The translations under genes and the position numbers were made by a program. From positions 124,001-188,000 of the forward strand of contig NZ_CYSP01000007.1 of assembly GCF_001298735.1 (NCBI RefSeq): a stretch of DNA of 64,000 bases, read 5' to 3'. This document shows, piece by piece, positions 35,531-43,951 of this stretch (the stretch's first letter is position 1; each line of letters begins with the position of its first letter). The stretch is from Propionispora sp. 2/2-37 (GTDB lineage: Bacteria; Bacillota; Negativicutes; Propionisporales; Propionisporaceae). The notes under the pieces are model-generated. The model ran no database searches. It saw nothing but the letters and a program-made list of their open reading frames with translations, and was not told the DNA's origin.

Positions 35531-36694
35531 ATGATTGCAAAAAAAATGTTATCACTGTGTCTAGGTATGCTGTTGACAGGTGTAACCATCGCCGGGTGCG
35601 GAGGTCAGCAGGGAGCGGACGGCATTAAGCTTGGTGCCAATCTGGAAATGACCGGTGGCAATGCAACCTTCGGGCAGTCTGCCAGCAATGGAGCAAAACT
35701 AGCTATTAAGGAAGTAAATGAAAAGGGCGGAATATTAGGAAAGCAGGTATCTTTGATTGTTGCCGATAATAAAAGCGAGGCTGCCGAAGCTGCCAATGCC
35801 ATGCAGAAGCTGATTACACAGGACAAAGTCGTCGCCGTAATTGCGCCAATTGCTTCTTCCAGTGTTATTGCCGGTGCTCAGGTCAATATGGACAATAAAG
35901 TGCTGGCTATCAGTCCAACTGCATCTAATCCTAAAGTTACCGTTGATCCGGCTACCGGTAGTGTCCGTGATTTTTTGTTTCGGGCAGCCTTTATTGATCC
36001 GTTTCAAGGATCGGTGATGGCCAATTTTGCCAGCAAGACATTGAAAGGAAAAACGGCGGCCGTATATATTGATAACTCTAGTGACTATGCAAAAGGTCTG
36101 GGACAGTTTTTTAAAGAGACTTTTGAGAAAAACGGCGGCACGATTATAGCCGACGAAGCCTACCTGGCGAAAGATACTGATTTTAAAGCTACGTTGACTA
36201 AAATTAAAGCTGCTAATCCTGACGTATTATTTGTCCCCGGCTACTATCAGGAAGTAGGCATGATTATAAAGCAGGCGCGTGAAATGGGGCTGACCATGCC
36301 GATATTGGGCGGTGACGGTTGGGATTCGGCCAAGTTGCCGGAAATTGCCGGTGCCCAGGCGCTAAATAATACCTTCTTTGCGAACCATTATTCCCCGGAT
36401 GATAACAGTCCGGCTATTAAAAACTTTGTTGCCGCTTACCAAAAGGAATACGGACAGGTGCCGGACGCATTTGCCGCCTTGTCTTATGATGCCACTATGA
36501 TGGTTTTGGAAGCCATTAAGAGGGCCAATTCCCTAGATACGGTTGCCATTAAGGATGAACTGGCCAAAACCAGGGATTATCCGGCTGTCTCCGGGAGCAT
36601 CACTTTAAATGAGACCCATGATGCAGTGAAGAGTGCGGTCATTATTGAAATGAAAGACGGCAAGCAAACCTTTAGAGAAAAAATTAATCCATAA
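35531..36694 (+). CDS. livJ: Branched-chain amino acid ABC transporter binding protein, copy 3
   Basis: A 387-residue lipoprotein with lipobox TIAGC. It shares the fold and many motifs with copies 1 and 2 (LEMTGGNATFGQSASNG, FIDPFQGSVMANFA, FKATLTKIKAANPDVLFVPGYYQEVG) but is clearly more divergent, so it is the older paralogue or has another substrate. ATG 35531 follows GGGGGAG; an earlier in-frame start at 35474 lacks a ribosome-binding site and would place 19 residues before the signal peptide. Confidence 0.92.
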   Translation: MIAKKMLSLCLGMLLTGVTIAGCGGQQGADGIKLGANLEMTGGNATFGQSASNGAKLAIKEVNEKGGILGKQVSLIVADNKSEAAEAANAMQKLITQDKVVAVIAPIASSSVIAGAQVNMDNKVLAISPTASNPKVTVDPATGSVRDFLFRAAFIDPFQGSVMANFASKTLKGKTAAVYIDNSSDYAKGLGQFFKETFEKNGGTIIADEAYLAKDTDFKATLTKIKAANPDVLFVPGYYQEVGMIIKQAREMGLTMPILGGDGWDSAKLPEIAGAQALNNTFFANHYSPDDNSPAIKNFVAAYQKEYGQVPDAFAALSYDATMMVLEAIKRANSLDTVAIKDELAKTRDYPAVSGSITLNETHDAVKSAVIIEMKDGKQTFREKINP

Positions 36695-36713
36695 GTAACA
36701 TAGTCATTAATCC

Positions 36714-36743
36714 TTGATTAGGTGTATAATATACTCATAGTAT
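36714..36743 (+). promoter_or_regulatory. Possible promoter of livHMGF
   Basis: TTGATT (36714-36719), 18 bases, TAGTAT (36738-36743). Moderate match; it would give a leader of about 230 bases. Confidence 0.4.
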
Positions 36744-36791
36744 AGAGCGTGTCTGTTACAGTAGATTATTAGCTATAAAACAGCATATATG

Positions 36792-36922
36792 GATTTTCTA
36801 CGACTGGCAAATGCTTAACTTGGTGTAGAATATCTGTTTGTGGGGCGCCGCGGAAGGGCCAGTATAGACTTCGGAGTGAGTGTGTCCAAAAGGGGATAAG
36901 GCATCTAGTCTTATCCTTTTCC
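36792..36922 (+). promoter_or_regulatory. Leader with attenuator hairpin before livH
   Basis: A hairpin GATTTTCTAC/GTAGAATATC (36792-36801/36825-36834) and a GC-rich stretch (36841-36860) precede a terminator-like stem GGATAAG/CTTATCC (36894-36900/36910-36916) followed by TTTT. The stem stands 60 bases before livH in the same direction, so it should limit entry into the permease genes. Confidence 0.55.
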
Positions 36923-36982
36923 TGTTTAGCGGCCTAGACGAGCCTTAGTATAGAAATAGAAAATATTTGGAGGGAAATGGAA

Positions 36983-37873
36983 ATGGAATCCTTTACTCAA
37001 CAGTTTATCCAGCAGTTGATTAACGGAGTATCGCTTGGCAGTATTTATGCCTTGATAGCGCTGGGGTACACCATGGTCTATGGCATTATCAAACTCATTA
37101 ATTTTGCCCATGGCGATATTTATATGTTAGGTGCGTATGTCGGTTTCTTTGCCACGACAACTTTAAAATTGCCGTTCATACCGGCGTTGCTTTTGGCCAT
37201 GGTCGTAGCGGCATTGACCGGTATGCTGATTGAACGTCTGGCCTATCGCCCCCTGCGGTCGGCACCCAAAATTGCCGTACTGATCACCGCGATCGGTGTA
37301 TCGCTTTTTCTGGAATACGGGGGAATTTTATTGGTATCACCGCAGCCGCGGACTTTTCCTAAAGTATTTTCGGCTGAATTGTACAATATCGGCGGGATTA
37401 TTGTAAATAGTCAGCAAATCATCATTTTGGCAATCTCCCTGATATTAATGGTACTATTGACTTATGTCGTGCAACGTACAAAAATCGGTAAAGCCATGCG
37501 GGCCGTTTCTTTTGACACTGATGCCGCCCGCTTAATGGGAATTAATGTTGACCGGGTTATTTCCTTCACTTTTGGCATTGGTTCCGGTTTGGCTGCCGCT
37601 GCTGGGGTACTGGTTGGTGTATACTATAACTCCATTGATCCGCTGATGGGGATTATGCCGGGTTTAAAAGCCTTTGTTGCCGCCGTATTGGGGGGGATCG
37701 GCGTGATTCCCGGTGCCATGCTGGGTGGCGTGATTATGGGGGTTGTGGAAGCACTGGTTAGCGGATTTATTTCTTCAACCTTCCGGGATGCCGCGGCTTT
37801 TGCAATTTTAATCCTGATTTTGCTCTTTAAACCGTCCGGGTTACTGGGCAAAAATGTACGTGAGAAAGTGTAG
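36983..37873 (+). CDS. livH: Branched-chain amino acid permease LivH
   Basis: A 296-residue integral membrane permease with about eight hydrophobic segments. LivH marks include GYTMVYGIIKLINFAHGDIYMLGAY near the start, split here across two membrane stretches, and GKAMRAVSFDTDAARLMGINVD (the ATPase-coupling loop, about 170-192). ATG 36983 is chosen because GGAGGG lies eight bases upstream; ATG 36977 is too close. First of four permease/ATPase genes. Confidence 0.93.
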   Translation: MESFTQQFIQQLINGVSLGSIYALIALGYTMVYGIIKLINFAHGDIYMLGAYVGFFATTTLKLPFIPALLLAMVVAALTGMLIERLAYRPLRSAPKIAVLITAIGVSLFLEYGGILLVSPQPRTFPKVFSAELYNIGGIIVNSQQIIILAISLILMVLLTYVVQRTKIGKAMRAVSFDTDAARLMGINVDRVISFTFGIGSGLAAAAGVLVGVYYNSIDPLMGIMPGLKAFVAAVLGGIGVIPGAMLGGVIMGVVEALVSGFISSTFRDAAAFAILILILLFKPSGLLGKNVREKV

Positions 37874-38857
37874 GTGACAGAAAAAATGAATGCGATAACC
37901 AAAAAAGATTTGCTGTCACTGGGTCTCTGTATTATCATATACGGGATTGTGCAGGCCTTAATCATGACAGACCAGATCGGGCCTTTCTGGCAGCTGAATA
38001 TTGTGTTGATTTGCATTAATATTATCCTGGTAACCAGTTTGAATCTGATCAATGGTTTTACCGGACAATTTTCTATTGGGCATGCCGGCTTTATGGCCGT
38101 CGGTGCCTATTTGGGTGCGGTATTGACGGTAAAGATGCATCTGCCGTTTATTGTTTCGATTGCCGGTGGTGCACTGGGTGCTGCCATTCTCGGTTTCATT
38201 ATCGGCCTGCCAACCTTGAGGCTCAATGGTGACTATCTGGCCATAGCCACGCTGGGATTAGGTGAGATTATCCGTATTACCATTTTGAATATTCCTTATG
38301 TCGGCGGTGCTTCCGGCTTTATGGGCATTCCCCGTCTTACGACCTTTACCTGGGTTTTCTTTTTTACGGTGTTTACTATATTTTTTATCAAAAACCTGAT
38401 AAACTCTTCCCATGGACGGGCCATTCTTTCCATCAGGGAAAATGAAATCGCCGCCGAGGCAATGGGTGTGGATACCACAAGATATAAAGTACTGGCTTTT
38501 ACTATCGGTGCTGCTTTTGCCGGTGTGGCGGGGACGCTGTTTTCTCACTATTTCTATATTGCTCATCCGGCTTCATTTACCTTTATGAAGTCTTTCGATA
38601 TTCTGACCATGGTGGTGCTGGGGGGACTTGGCAGCATCACCGGCTCTATTACCGGAGCGGTACTGTTAACTTTTGTATCGGCCGCTTTGGCCAGTTATCC
38701 GGAATGGCGTATGGTTATTTATTCGGTTGTATTGATTATTTTAATGATTTATCGCCCTCAGGGGTTATTTGGCTATAGGGAAGTCAGCTTGCAGGTATTT
38801 AAAAAGTGGAGCCGGCTGTTAGGGGGTGATAAAGATGACGTTGTTAAAGGCAAATAA
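37874..38857 (+). CDS. livM: Branched-chain amino acid permease LivM
   Basis: A 327-residue partner permease. The core LNLINGFTGQFSIGHAGFMAVGAYLG (shown in part) and the coupling loop GRAILSIRENEIAAEAMGVD are typical. It begins with GTG directly after the livH stop. An ATG at 37886 with AGGTGA upstream is an equally good start and would give 323 residues. The end overlaps livG by 23 bases. Confidence 0.92.
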   Translation: MTEKMNAITKKDLLSLGLCIIIYGIVQALIMTDQIGPFWQLNIVLICINIILVTSLNLINGFTGQFSIGHAGFMAVGAYLGAVLTVKMHLPFIVSIAGGALGAAILGFIIGLPTLRLNGDYLAIATLGLGEIIRITILNIPYVGGASGFMGIPRLTTFTWVFFFTVFTIFFIKNLINSSHGRAILSIRENEIAAEAMGVDTTRYKVLAFTIGAAFAGVAGTLFSHYFYIAHPASFTFMKSFDILTMVVLGGLGSITGSITGAVLLTFVSAALASYPEWRMVIYSVVLIILMIYRPQGLFGYREVSLQVFKKWSRLLGGDKDDVVKGK

Positions 38858-39602
38858 GTTATCAAAGGTATTTGGCGGATTGCGGGCCGTATCGAATTTT
38901 GAAGTGGAAATTGCCCAGGGGGAATTAATTGGTCTTATCGGACCCAACGGGGCTGGAAAAACTACGGCATTCAATTTGCTTACAGGCGTTTATGAACCGA
39001 CCGAAGGCGATATCGAATTTGACGGAAAAAACCTTGTTGGCTTAAAGCCTTATCAGATTACGCAACGGGGAATTGCCCGTACTTTTCAGAATATCCGTTT
39101 ATTTTCCAACCTCAGTGTATTGGACAATGTAAAAATTGCCTATCATTTTCATGTAAAATATGGCTTAGTGGAATCGGTTTTCCGTTTTGGCCGCTATTTT
39201 CATGAAGAACGGGGAATAGAGGAAAAAGCGGTCAAGCTTCTGGAAATATTTAATTTGGCCGATAAAAAGGATGAAATAGCCAAAAACCTGCCATATGGTG
39301 AACAACGCCGTCTGGAAATTGCCCGGGCACTGGCGGCACAGCCCAAGCTGTTACTGCTGGACGAACCGGCGGCCGGGATGAATCCCCAGGAAACGCAGCA
39401 GTTAATGGAAATGATCCGCTGGATCCGCAGAGAATTTAATTTGACCATCCTGTTGATAGAACATGATATGAGTTTGGTTATGGGTGTGTGTGAACGCATT
39501 TATGTGTTGGATTATGGCAGTATTATTGCCCATGGTGTCCCTGAAGAAATCAAGCATAATCCAAAGGTAATCGAAGCTTATCTTGGGGAGGAGGTGCACT
39601 AA
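38835..39602 (+). CDS. livG: Branched-chain amino acid ABC ATPase LivG
   Basis: A 255-residue ATP-binding subunit. Walker A GPNGAGKTT (about 35-43), signature LPYGEQRRLEIARAL (about 150-164), Walker B LLLLDEPAAGMNP. The LivG-specific insert (GLVESVFRFGRYFHEERG region) is present. ATG 38835 follows AGGGGGTG; a GTG at 38826 would overlap the ribosome-binding site. Its stop shares a base with the livF start. Confidence 0.94.
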   Translation: MTLLKANKLSKVFGGLRAVSNFEVEIAQGELIGLIGPNGAGKTTAFNLLTGVYEPTEGDIEFDGKNLVGLKPYQITQRGIARTFQNIRLFSNLSVLDNVKIAYHFHVKYGLVESVFRFGRYFHEERGIEEKAVKLLEIFNLADKKDEIAKNLPYGEQRRLEIARALAAQPKLLLLDEPAAGMNPQETQQLMEMIRWIRREFNLTILLIEHDMSLVMGVCERIYVLDYGSIIAHGVPEEIKHNPKVIEAYLGEEVH

Positions 39603-40306
39603 TGCTGACAATTAACGATATCAATGTATATTATGGCGCTATTCATGCATTAAAAGGAATCAGTGTACAAGTAACCGAAGGTGAAATTGTCACGCTGATC
39701 GGTGCCAACGGTGCAGGAAAAAGTACCATCCTGCGGACCATTTCCGGACTTTTAAAACCCAAGAGCGGCAAAATTACATTTGAAGGGCAGGAAATAGGCG
39801 GCATGCCGGCCCAGAACATTGTAAAGCTTGGTATTTCCCAGGTGCCGGAGGGACGCCGGGTATTCGCCAATATGAGTGTACTGGAAAACCTGGAGCTAGG
39901 TGCATATATCCGTTCTGATAAAAGTGGAATTGAACAGGATATGAACATGGTATTTGAAAAATTTCCCCGTCTGGCGGAGCGTCGCAGTCAACTGGCGGGA
40001 ACATTGAGCGGCGGGGAGCAGCAAATGCTGGCTATGGGTCGGGCGCTGATGAGCCGGCCACGTCTGCTGCTTTTGGATGAACCTTCCATGGGTCTGGCAC
40101 CGCTGCTGGTAAAAGAAATCTTCTCCATCATTCAGGAAATCAATGAATCCGGAACAACAGTATTGCTGGTAGAACAAAATGCGCATATGGCATTGTCGAT
40201 TGCTCACAAAGCTTATGTGCTGGAAACCGGGCGGATCACGTTATCGGGTGACGCCAGAGAATTAGCTGCCAGTGAAGAGGTTAAGAAGGCTTATCTGGGA
40301 GGATAA
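39602..40306 (+). CDS. livF: Branched-chain amino acid ABC ATPase LivF
   Basis: A 234-residue ATP-binding subunit. Walker A GANGAGKST (about 36-44), signature LSGGEQQMLAMGRAL, Walker B LLLLDEPSMGLAP, and the EGRRVFANMSVLENLELGAY tract characteristic of LivF. The TAATG junction with livG implies translational coupling. Last gene of the permease run. Confidence 0.94.
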   Translation: MLTINDINVYYGAIHALKGISVQVTEGEIVTLIGANGAGKSTILRTISGLLKPKSGKITFEGQEIGGMPAQNIVKLGISQVPEGRRVFANMSVLENLELGAYIRSDKSGIEQDMNMVFEKFPRLAERRSQLAGTLSGGEQQMLAMGRALMSRPRLLLLDEPSMGLAPLLVKEIFSIIQEINESGTTVLLVEQNAHMALSIAHKAYVLETGRITLSGDARELAASEEVKKAYLGG

Positions 40307-40381
40307 ACAGGACAGAATGGGGAATATAATGTAAGAGCGGTAATCGGTAGTAAAAACTGTGAAAATGGGAGATGAGTTGTG

Positions 40382-41026
40382 ATGTTTGTGTCGAACAGAA
40401 TGACCCCGAATCCAATTACCATTACTTCGAGTACAACCATTGTTGATGCCACCTATCTAATGCGTAAGCATAAATTTCGCCGTTTGCCGGTGGTGGACAA
40501 CGGCAAACTGGTTGGCATTATTACTGACCGTGATCTGCGGGAAGTATCTCCTTCTGCGGCTACCTCTCTTTCTATCTTTGAAATTAATTATCTGCTGGCC
40601 AAAATGCAGGTTAAAGATATGATGAAGAAGCAGCTGGTTACCGTTCGTGCCGATGCGACTATTGAAGAGGCGGCTCTTTTGATGTATAACCATAAAATAG
40701 GCGGCATGGTGGTTGTTGACGAACAGGAGCAGGTGGTCGGAATCATTACGGAAACCGATATTTTTAAATGCTTTGTTGACCTGATGGGCTTGCCGCAGGG
40801 AAAAACCCGCATTACGCTGGATGTGGCCGATAAGGTCGGGGCACTGCATGAAATTACGGCTGTTTTTACGGAACTGGGAATTAATATCGGCAGTATGATC
40901 TGTCATGCTATGGCGGACAGTAAGGCCGAACTGGTTATCCGGGCTGATGTAACCGACATTGACGAGTTATCGGCGCGTCTTAAGGATAAGGGCTATCCGG
41001 TGCAGCATGTGGCCCAGATTGGCTAG
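40382..41026 (+). CDS. CBS-pair and ACT-domain protein (AcuB-like)
   Basis: A 214-residue protein with two CBS domains (about 5-60 and 80-130; KFRRLPVVDNGKLVGIITDRDL and GGMVVVDEQEQVVGIITETD) followed by an ACT domain (about 140-210; ITLDVADKVGALHEITAVF). Same length and order as Bacillus AcuB. Such proteins sense adenine nucleotides and amino acids. Placement 75 bases after livF suggests it monitors branched-chain amino acid or energy status, which is inference. Confidence 0.85.
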   Translation: MFVSNRMTPNPITITSSTTIVDATYLMRKHKFRRLPVVDNGKLVGIITDRDLREVSPSAATSLSIFEINYLLAKMQVKDMMKKQLVTVRADATIEEAALLMYNHKIGGMVVVDEQEQVVGIITETDIFKCFVDLMGLPQGKTRITLDVADKVGALHEITAVFTELGINIGSMICHAMADSKAELVIRADVTDIDELSARLKDKGYPVQHVAQIG

Positions 41027-41046
41027 GCCGAATTTTGCGGTGGATA

Positions 41047-41078
41047 TTTACACTATTTCCCGAGTATGCTAATATAAT
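41047..41078 (+). promoter_or_regulatory. Probable promoter of the cation exporter
   Basis: A perfect -10 TATAAT (41073-41078) with a weak -35 (TTTACA, 41047-41052, spacer 20). Transcription would begin near 41085, at the first base of the leader fold. Confidence 0.5.
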
Positions 41079-41084
41079 GAAATA

Positions 41085-41172
41085 AGATCAGGTAGCCGGT
41101 TTAAACGGCAACTGGGCAAGGTACGCAGCAGGCCTATAGCCTGCGGGATCGGAGGATTCCGCAGGTTTTTTG
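41085..41172 (+). promoter_or_regulatory. Riboswitch-like leader of the cation exporter (NiCo-like)
   Basis: About 88 bases of compact RNA. Stems: GATC/GATC (41086-41089/41147-41150), GCCG/CGGC (41095-41098/41106-41109) and GCAGGC/GCCTGC (41128-41133/41139-41144). The terminator CCTGCGGGAT/ATTCCGCAGG (41140-41149/41156-41165) plus TTTTTT shares bases with the first and last stems, so they exclude each other. Linkers carry AACTGGGCA, GGCAAC and GGGA, reminiscent of the nickel/cobalt (czcD) riboswitch, an on-switch for exporters. The four-stem layout is not cleanly matched. Confidence 0.6.
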
Positions 41173-41204
41173 TTATTTAATTGATGGAAGGGGAGGTTTG
41201 TGTT

Positions 41205-42128
41205 TTGACGGAAAATCGTTTTCCGGAGGAAAATCTGAAGCGAAATGCGGCCTTATTATCTGTGGCATCCAATTCGTCACTGGTGGTTTTAAAATTAGTG
41301 GTCGGCTATCTGACCGGAGCTGTCAGCATCATATCGGAGGCGGCCCATTCAGCGGTTGATCTATTGGCTTCTTTTATTGCCTTTTATGCCGTCAAGAAAT
41401 CCGATTTACCGCCTGATGAGGATCATGCCTATGGGCACGGTAAGTTTGAGAACCTGTCCGGAGCAGTGGAGGCACTGCTTATCATTGTGGCGGCGGTGTG
41501 GATTGTTTACGAGGCCCTGGATAAGTTCTATGCACAAAGTATGCCGGAATTATTGGAATATGGGATTGGCATTATGCTGATATCCATTGGTATGAACTAT
41601 TGGGTGTCCGGGCGGCTTATGGCAGTGGCCCGCCGGACGGAGTCCCATGCCCTGGAAGCCGATGCGCTGCATTTGAGGGCTGATATCTGGACGTCCGCCG
41701 GAGTTCTTATCGGATTGCTGATCATTAAAGTTACCGGTTTATACTGGCTTGATCCGTTGATTGCCATGCTGATAGCCATTATTGTATTTAAAGCCGGGTA
41801 TAACATGACGAAGAAAAGTGTGCATGAATTGACCGATATTGCCTTGCCGCCGGAGGAAGAGGCGATCATTAGTGAAATTGTAAACGGCCACGAAGAGGTC
41901 ATTTCCTTCCACCGTCTACGGACGCGGCGTTCCGGCAGTTACCGGCTGATTGATATGCACTTAATTCTATATAAGGATATGCATTTGGATAAAGCGCATG
42001 CCGTATGCGACCAACTGGAAAAAGAAATTGAAGCCCGGCTGGGGTTGTGCGATGTGGTCATTCATATTGAGCCGTGTGATTATCATGACGGTTTTGGCAG
42101 CTGTCCGTTGCCGCAGGAAAAAGAGTAA
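41205..42128 (+). CDS. Cation diffusion facilitator metal exporter
   Basis: A 307-residue CDF transporter exporting divalent metal in exchange for protons. Six transmembrane helices are followed by a cytoplasmic domain. Metal-site motifs are HSAVD in TM2 (SEAAHSAVDLLAS) and HLRAD in TM5 (ADALHLRADIWTS), an HD-HD pattern. The C-terminal domain has His/Cys residues (CDYHDGFGSC). Substrate could be zinc, cobalt, nickel, cadmium or iron. Start TTG 41205 is chosen for GGGAGG eight bases upstream. The upstream leader implies metal-dependent control. Confidence 0.88.
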   Translation: MTENRFPEENLKRNAALLSVASNSSLVVLKLVVGYLTGAVSIISEAAHSAVDLLASFIAFYAVKKSDLPPDEDHAYGHGKFENLSGAVEALLIIVAAVWIVYEALDKFYAQSMPELLEYGIGIMLISIGMNYWVSGRLMAVARRTESHALEADALHLRADIWTSAGVLIGLLIIKVTGLYWLDPLIAMLIAIIVFKAGYNMTKKSVHELTDIALPPEEEAIISEIVNGHEEVISFHRLRTRRSGSYRLIDMHLILYKDMHLDKAHAVCDQLEKEIEARLGLCDVVIHIEPCDYHDGFGSCPLPQEKE

Positions 42129-42159
42129 GGCATTGACGTGGGTCAACGCCTTACTCTTT
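42120..42159. terminator. Bidirectional terminator between the CDF gene and the hypothetical gene
   Basis: AAAGAGTAAGGC, one mismatch, TTGAC, GTGG loop, and the complementary arms (42120-42137/42142-42159). It overlaps the 3' ends of both convergent genes and has T-rich ends on both strands. Confidence 0.88.
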
Positions 42160-42621
42160 GGTTGCATTCTGTGGAGATGAGGGAGTTCCTTTATTGCGCC
42201 ATTGCGGGATATTGGTAGATGTGTAAGAGTTTGGTCCGGAACGGAATCTGTCCAGGACTCGCCGTAGTATTTCAATTTGTAAAATTTGTTCGCCTGTCCG
42301 GTAAGGGGTGTCGGTGACATCGGTTTCGTTGGACAGCAAGCGGAAAATGTCAATCGGGGCGCAGGTAACGCCGAGAAATTCGCTGCTGAAACTAATCTTA
42401 CAACATAATAATTCTAATAATATGTCAATCAGTGTGCCGGTGTGGTCAAAACGTTCCACCGACCGGATAAAGATATCTTCCGGAATGCCTGGAATACGCT
42501 GGATTTCTTCAGCCGCCCCGACAAGCAGGCGGTAAGAGCTTACCAGCGATGAAAAATTGGGAATGATGGCATTGACATCAGCAAGAATGGCATCAATAAT
42601 GGGTTCTGGTGTTGTCGCCAT
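42151..42621 (-). CDS. Hypothetical protein, unrecognised
   Basis: A 156-residue protein with no family I recognise. The ATG at 42621 is chosen because AAGGAG lies eight bases upstream. The first 110 residues look alpha-helical (ATTPEPIIDAILADVNAII; LIDILLELLCCK), and the last 35 are polar and probably disordered (SGPNSYTSTNIPQ). No signal peptide or membrane helix. It is a single gene facing the CDF exporter and sharing its terminator. Codon use looks like its neighbours. Confidence 0.7.
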   Translation of the reverse strand: MATTPEPIIDAILADVNAIIPNFSSLVSSYRLLVGAAEEIQRIPGIPEDIFIRSVERFDHTGTLIDILLELLCCKISFSSEFLGVTCAPIDIFRLLSNETDVTDTPYRTGEQILQIEILRRVLDRFRSGPNSYTSTNIPQWRNKGTPSSPQNATKE

Positions 42622-42820
42622 CGTTATCGCTCCTTTAGAGGAATCTGTCATACATAGTATGACTGTAGTCGTAAAAAGGTTTCTGTGGTAGATAAAAGAG
42701 GAATTTTTTCTGCGAAGTGTAATATTCTATATATCCTAGGGAAGAGTCTGTAAAAAACGGCTGTCTTTCAGAATAGGGAAATTTTACTGGAATAGGATGT
42801 TGGCAGTTAGGAGGAGTGAC

Positions 42821-43642
42821 GTGCTGGATGTAGTTTTCGATCCTGCATTGATTGTAGGAATAGGAACCAAAATGCTGCGAATTGCTGTTATTATTGTGGG
42901 GGCTGCAGCTGTTATCAAGATATCCCGCAGTATTATCAGCCGTTTGTTTATCCCTCATACGGGTATAAAAGGTTTTTATTTGGAAGAGAAAAGAGCGCGT
43001 ACTCTGTCGGTGCTGCTGGTGAGTATTGTCCGCTATTTACTATATTTCATTGCCGGTGTGATGATTTTGCAGGAATGTAATGTGGATACCACTTCCATTG
43101 TTGCCGGTGCCGGCGTGATCGGGCTGGCGCTTGGTGTGGGGGCGCAAAGCTTGATTAAAGATGTTATTACCGGTTTTTTTATAATACTGGAAGATCAGTA
43201 TTCGGTGGGTGACTATGTCGTTATTATGGATATGGCCGGAACGGTGGAGGAAATCGGTTTTCGAGCTACTAAACTAAGAGATGCCAACGGTGTATTGCAT
43301 TTTATCCCTAATGGGGCCATATCCCGCACCAGCAATTATACCAGGGGGCATATGCAGGCAGTAGTGAATATCCCGGTCGCCTATACCGCGGATATCAGCC
43401 AGGTATTGTCCATTCTGGAGGCGGCCTGTTCCTGGATTGCCGAAAATATCCCGGAAGTGGTAGAAGGACCCCGGGTGGTTGGCATCGTTGATTTCCGCAG
43501 TTATGATATGCTGGTGCGCATAGCGGCTCAGACCGAACCGCTGAAACAGGGGGCGGTGGAAACCGCGATACGGCACAAGGTAAGACTGATGTTTAACGAA
43601 GCGGGCATTCCGGCACCGGCTGTACGCCCGGAGCAGAGTTAG
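42821..43642 (+). CDS. Small-conductance mechanosensitive channel (MscS family)
   Basis: A 273-residue MscS-like channel that releases solutes on osmotic downshock. Three hydrophobic segments; the pore-lining region is SIVAGAGVIGLALGVGAQSL followed by IKDVITGFFIILEDQYSVGDYV (about 95-140), and the beta domain has NGAISRTSNYTRG. GTG 42821 is chosen for AGGAGG six bases upstream; ATG 42797 adds eight residues. In Bacillus a related gene stands beside DUF951-ychF, as here. Confidence 0.9.
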   Translation: MLDVVFDPALIVGIGTKMLRIAVIIVGAAAVIKISRSIISRLFIPHTGIKGFYLEEKRARTLSVLLVSIVRYLLYFIAGVMILQECNVDTTSIVAGAGVIGLALGVGAQSLIKDVITGFFIILEDQYSVGDYVVIMDMAGTVEEIGFRATKLRDANGVLHFIPNGAISRTSNYTRGHMQAVVNIPVAYTADISQVLSILEAACSWIAENIPEVVEGPRVVGIVDFRSYDMLVRIAAQTEPLKQGAVETAIRHKVRLMFNEAGIPAPAVRPEQS

Positions 43643-43658
43643 GATTAGGAGGAATAGG

Positions 43659-43874
43659 ATGAATATTATCCGCTATGAAGTAGGCGATATTGTAAAAATG
43701 AAAAAACAGCATCCCTGCGGTTCGGATCGCTGGGAAATTACCCGGACAGGCATTGATTTCGGCATAAAGTGTCTGGGTTGTGGGCGGTGGGTGATGATTC
43801 CACGGCCAAAGTTTGAAAAAGCCGTTAAGGCGATAGTGGGGAAAGCGGGCGAACCGGGAGAGAATAAATCGTAA
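43659..43874 (+). CDS. DUF951 protein (YyzM-like)
   Basis: A 71-residue protein with the DUF951 pattern: YEVGDIVKMKKQHPCGSDRWEI and then CLGCGRWVMIPRPKFEK. Three Cys residues (one in HPCG, two in CLGC) may bind zinc. It stands before ychF in many Firmicutes. Function unknown; possibly RNA- or ribosome-linked from context. Confidence 0.87.
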   Translation: MNIIRYEVGDIVKMKKQHPCGSDRWEITRTGIDFGIKCLGCGRWVMIPRPKFEKAVKAIVGKAGEPGENKS

Positions 43875-43951
43875 GTCTTGAATTTATTGATGTAATACTC
43901 TACAATAAACAAAGATGTTTTCAGTATATGGAGGTAAGGTGGAATAGCTGC

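Noticed and set aside
36789-36818. Short leader-peptide frame (MDFLRLANA) before livH
   Set aside because: Only two Leu codons, no ribosome-binding site, and not positioned to control the terminator at 36893 in an obvious way.
41085-41172. Manganese (yybP-ykoY) or c-di-GMP-I riboswitch before the CDF gene
   Set aside because: The conserved cores of these families do not appear in the right order; only scattered similar words were found.
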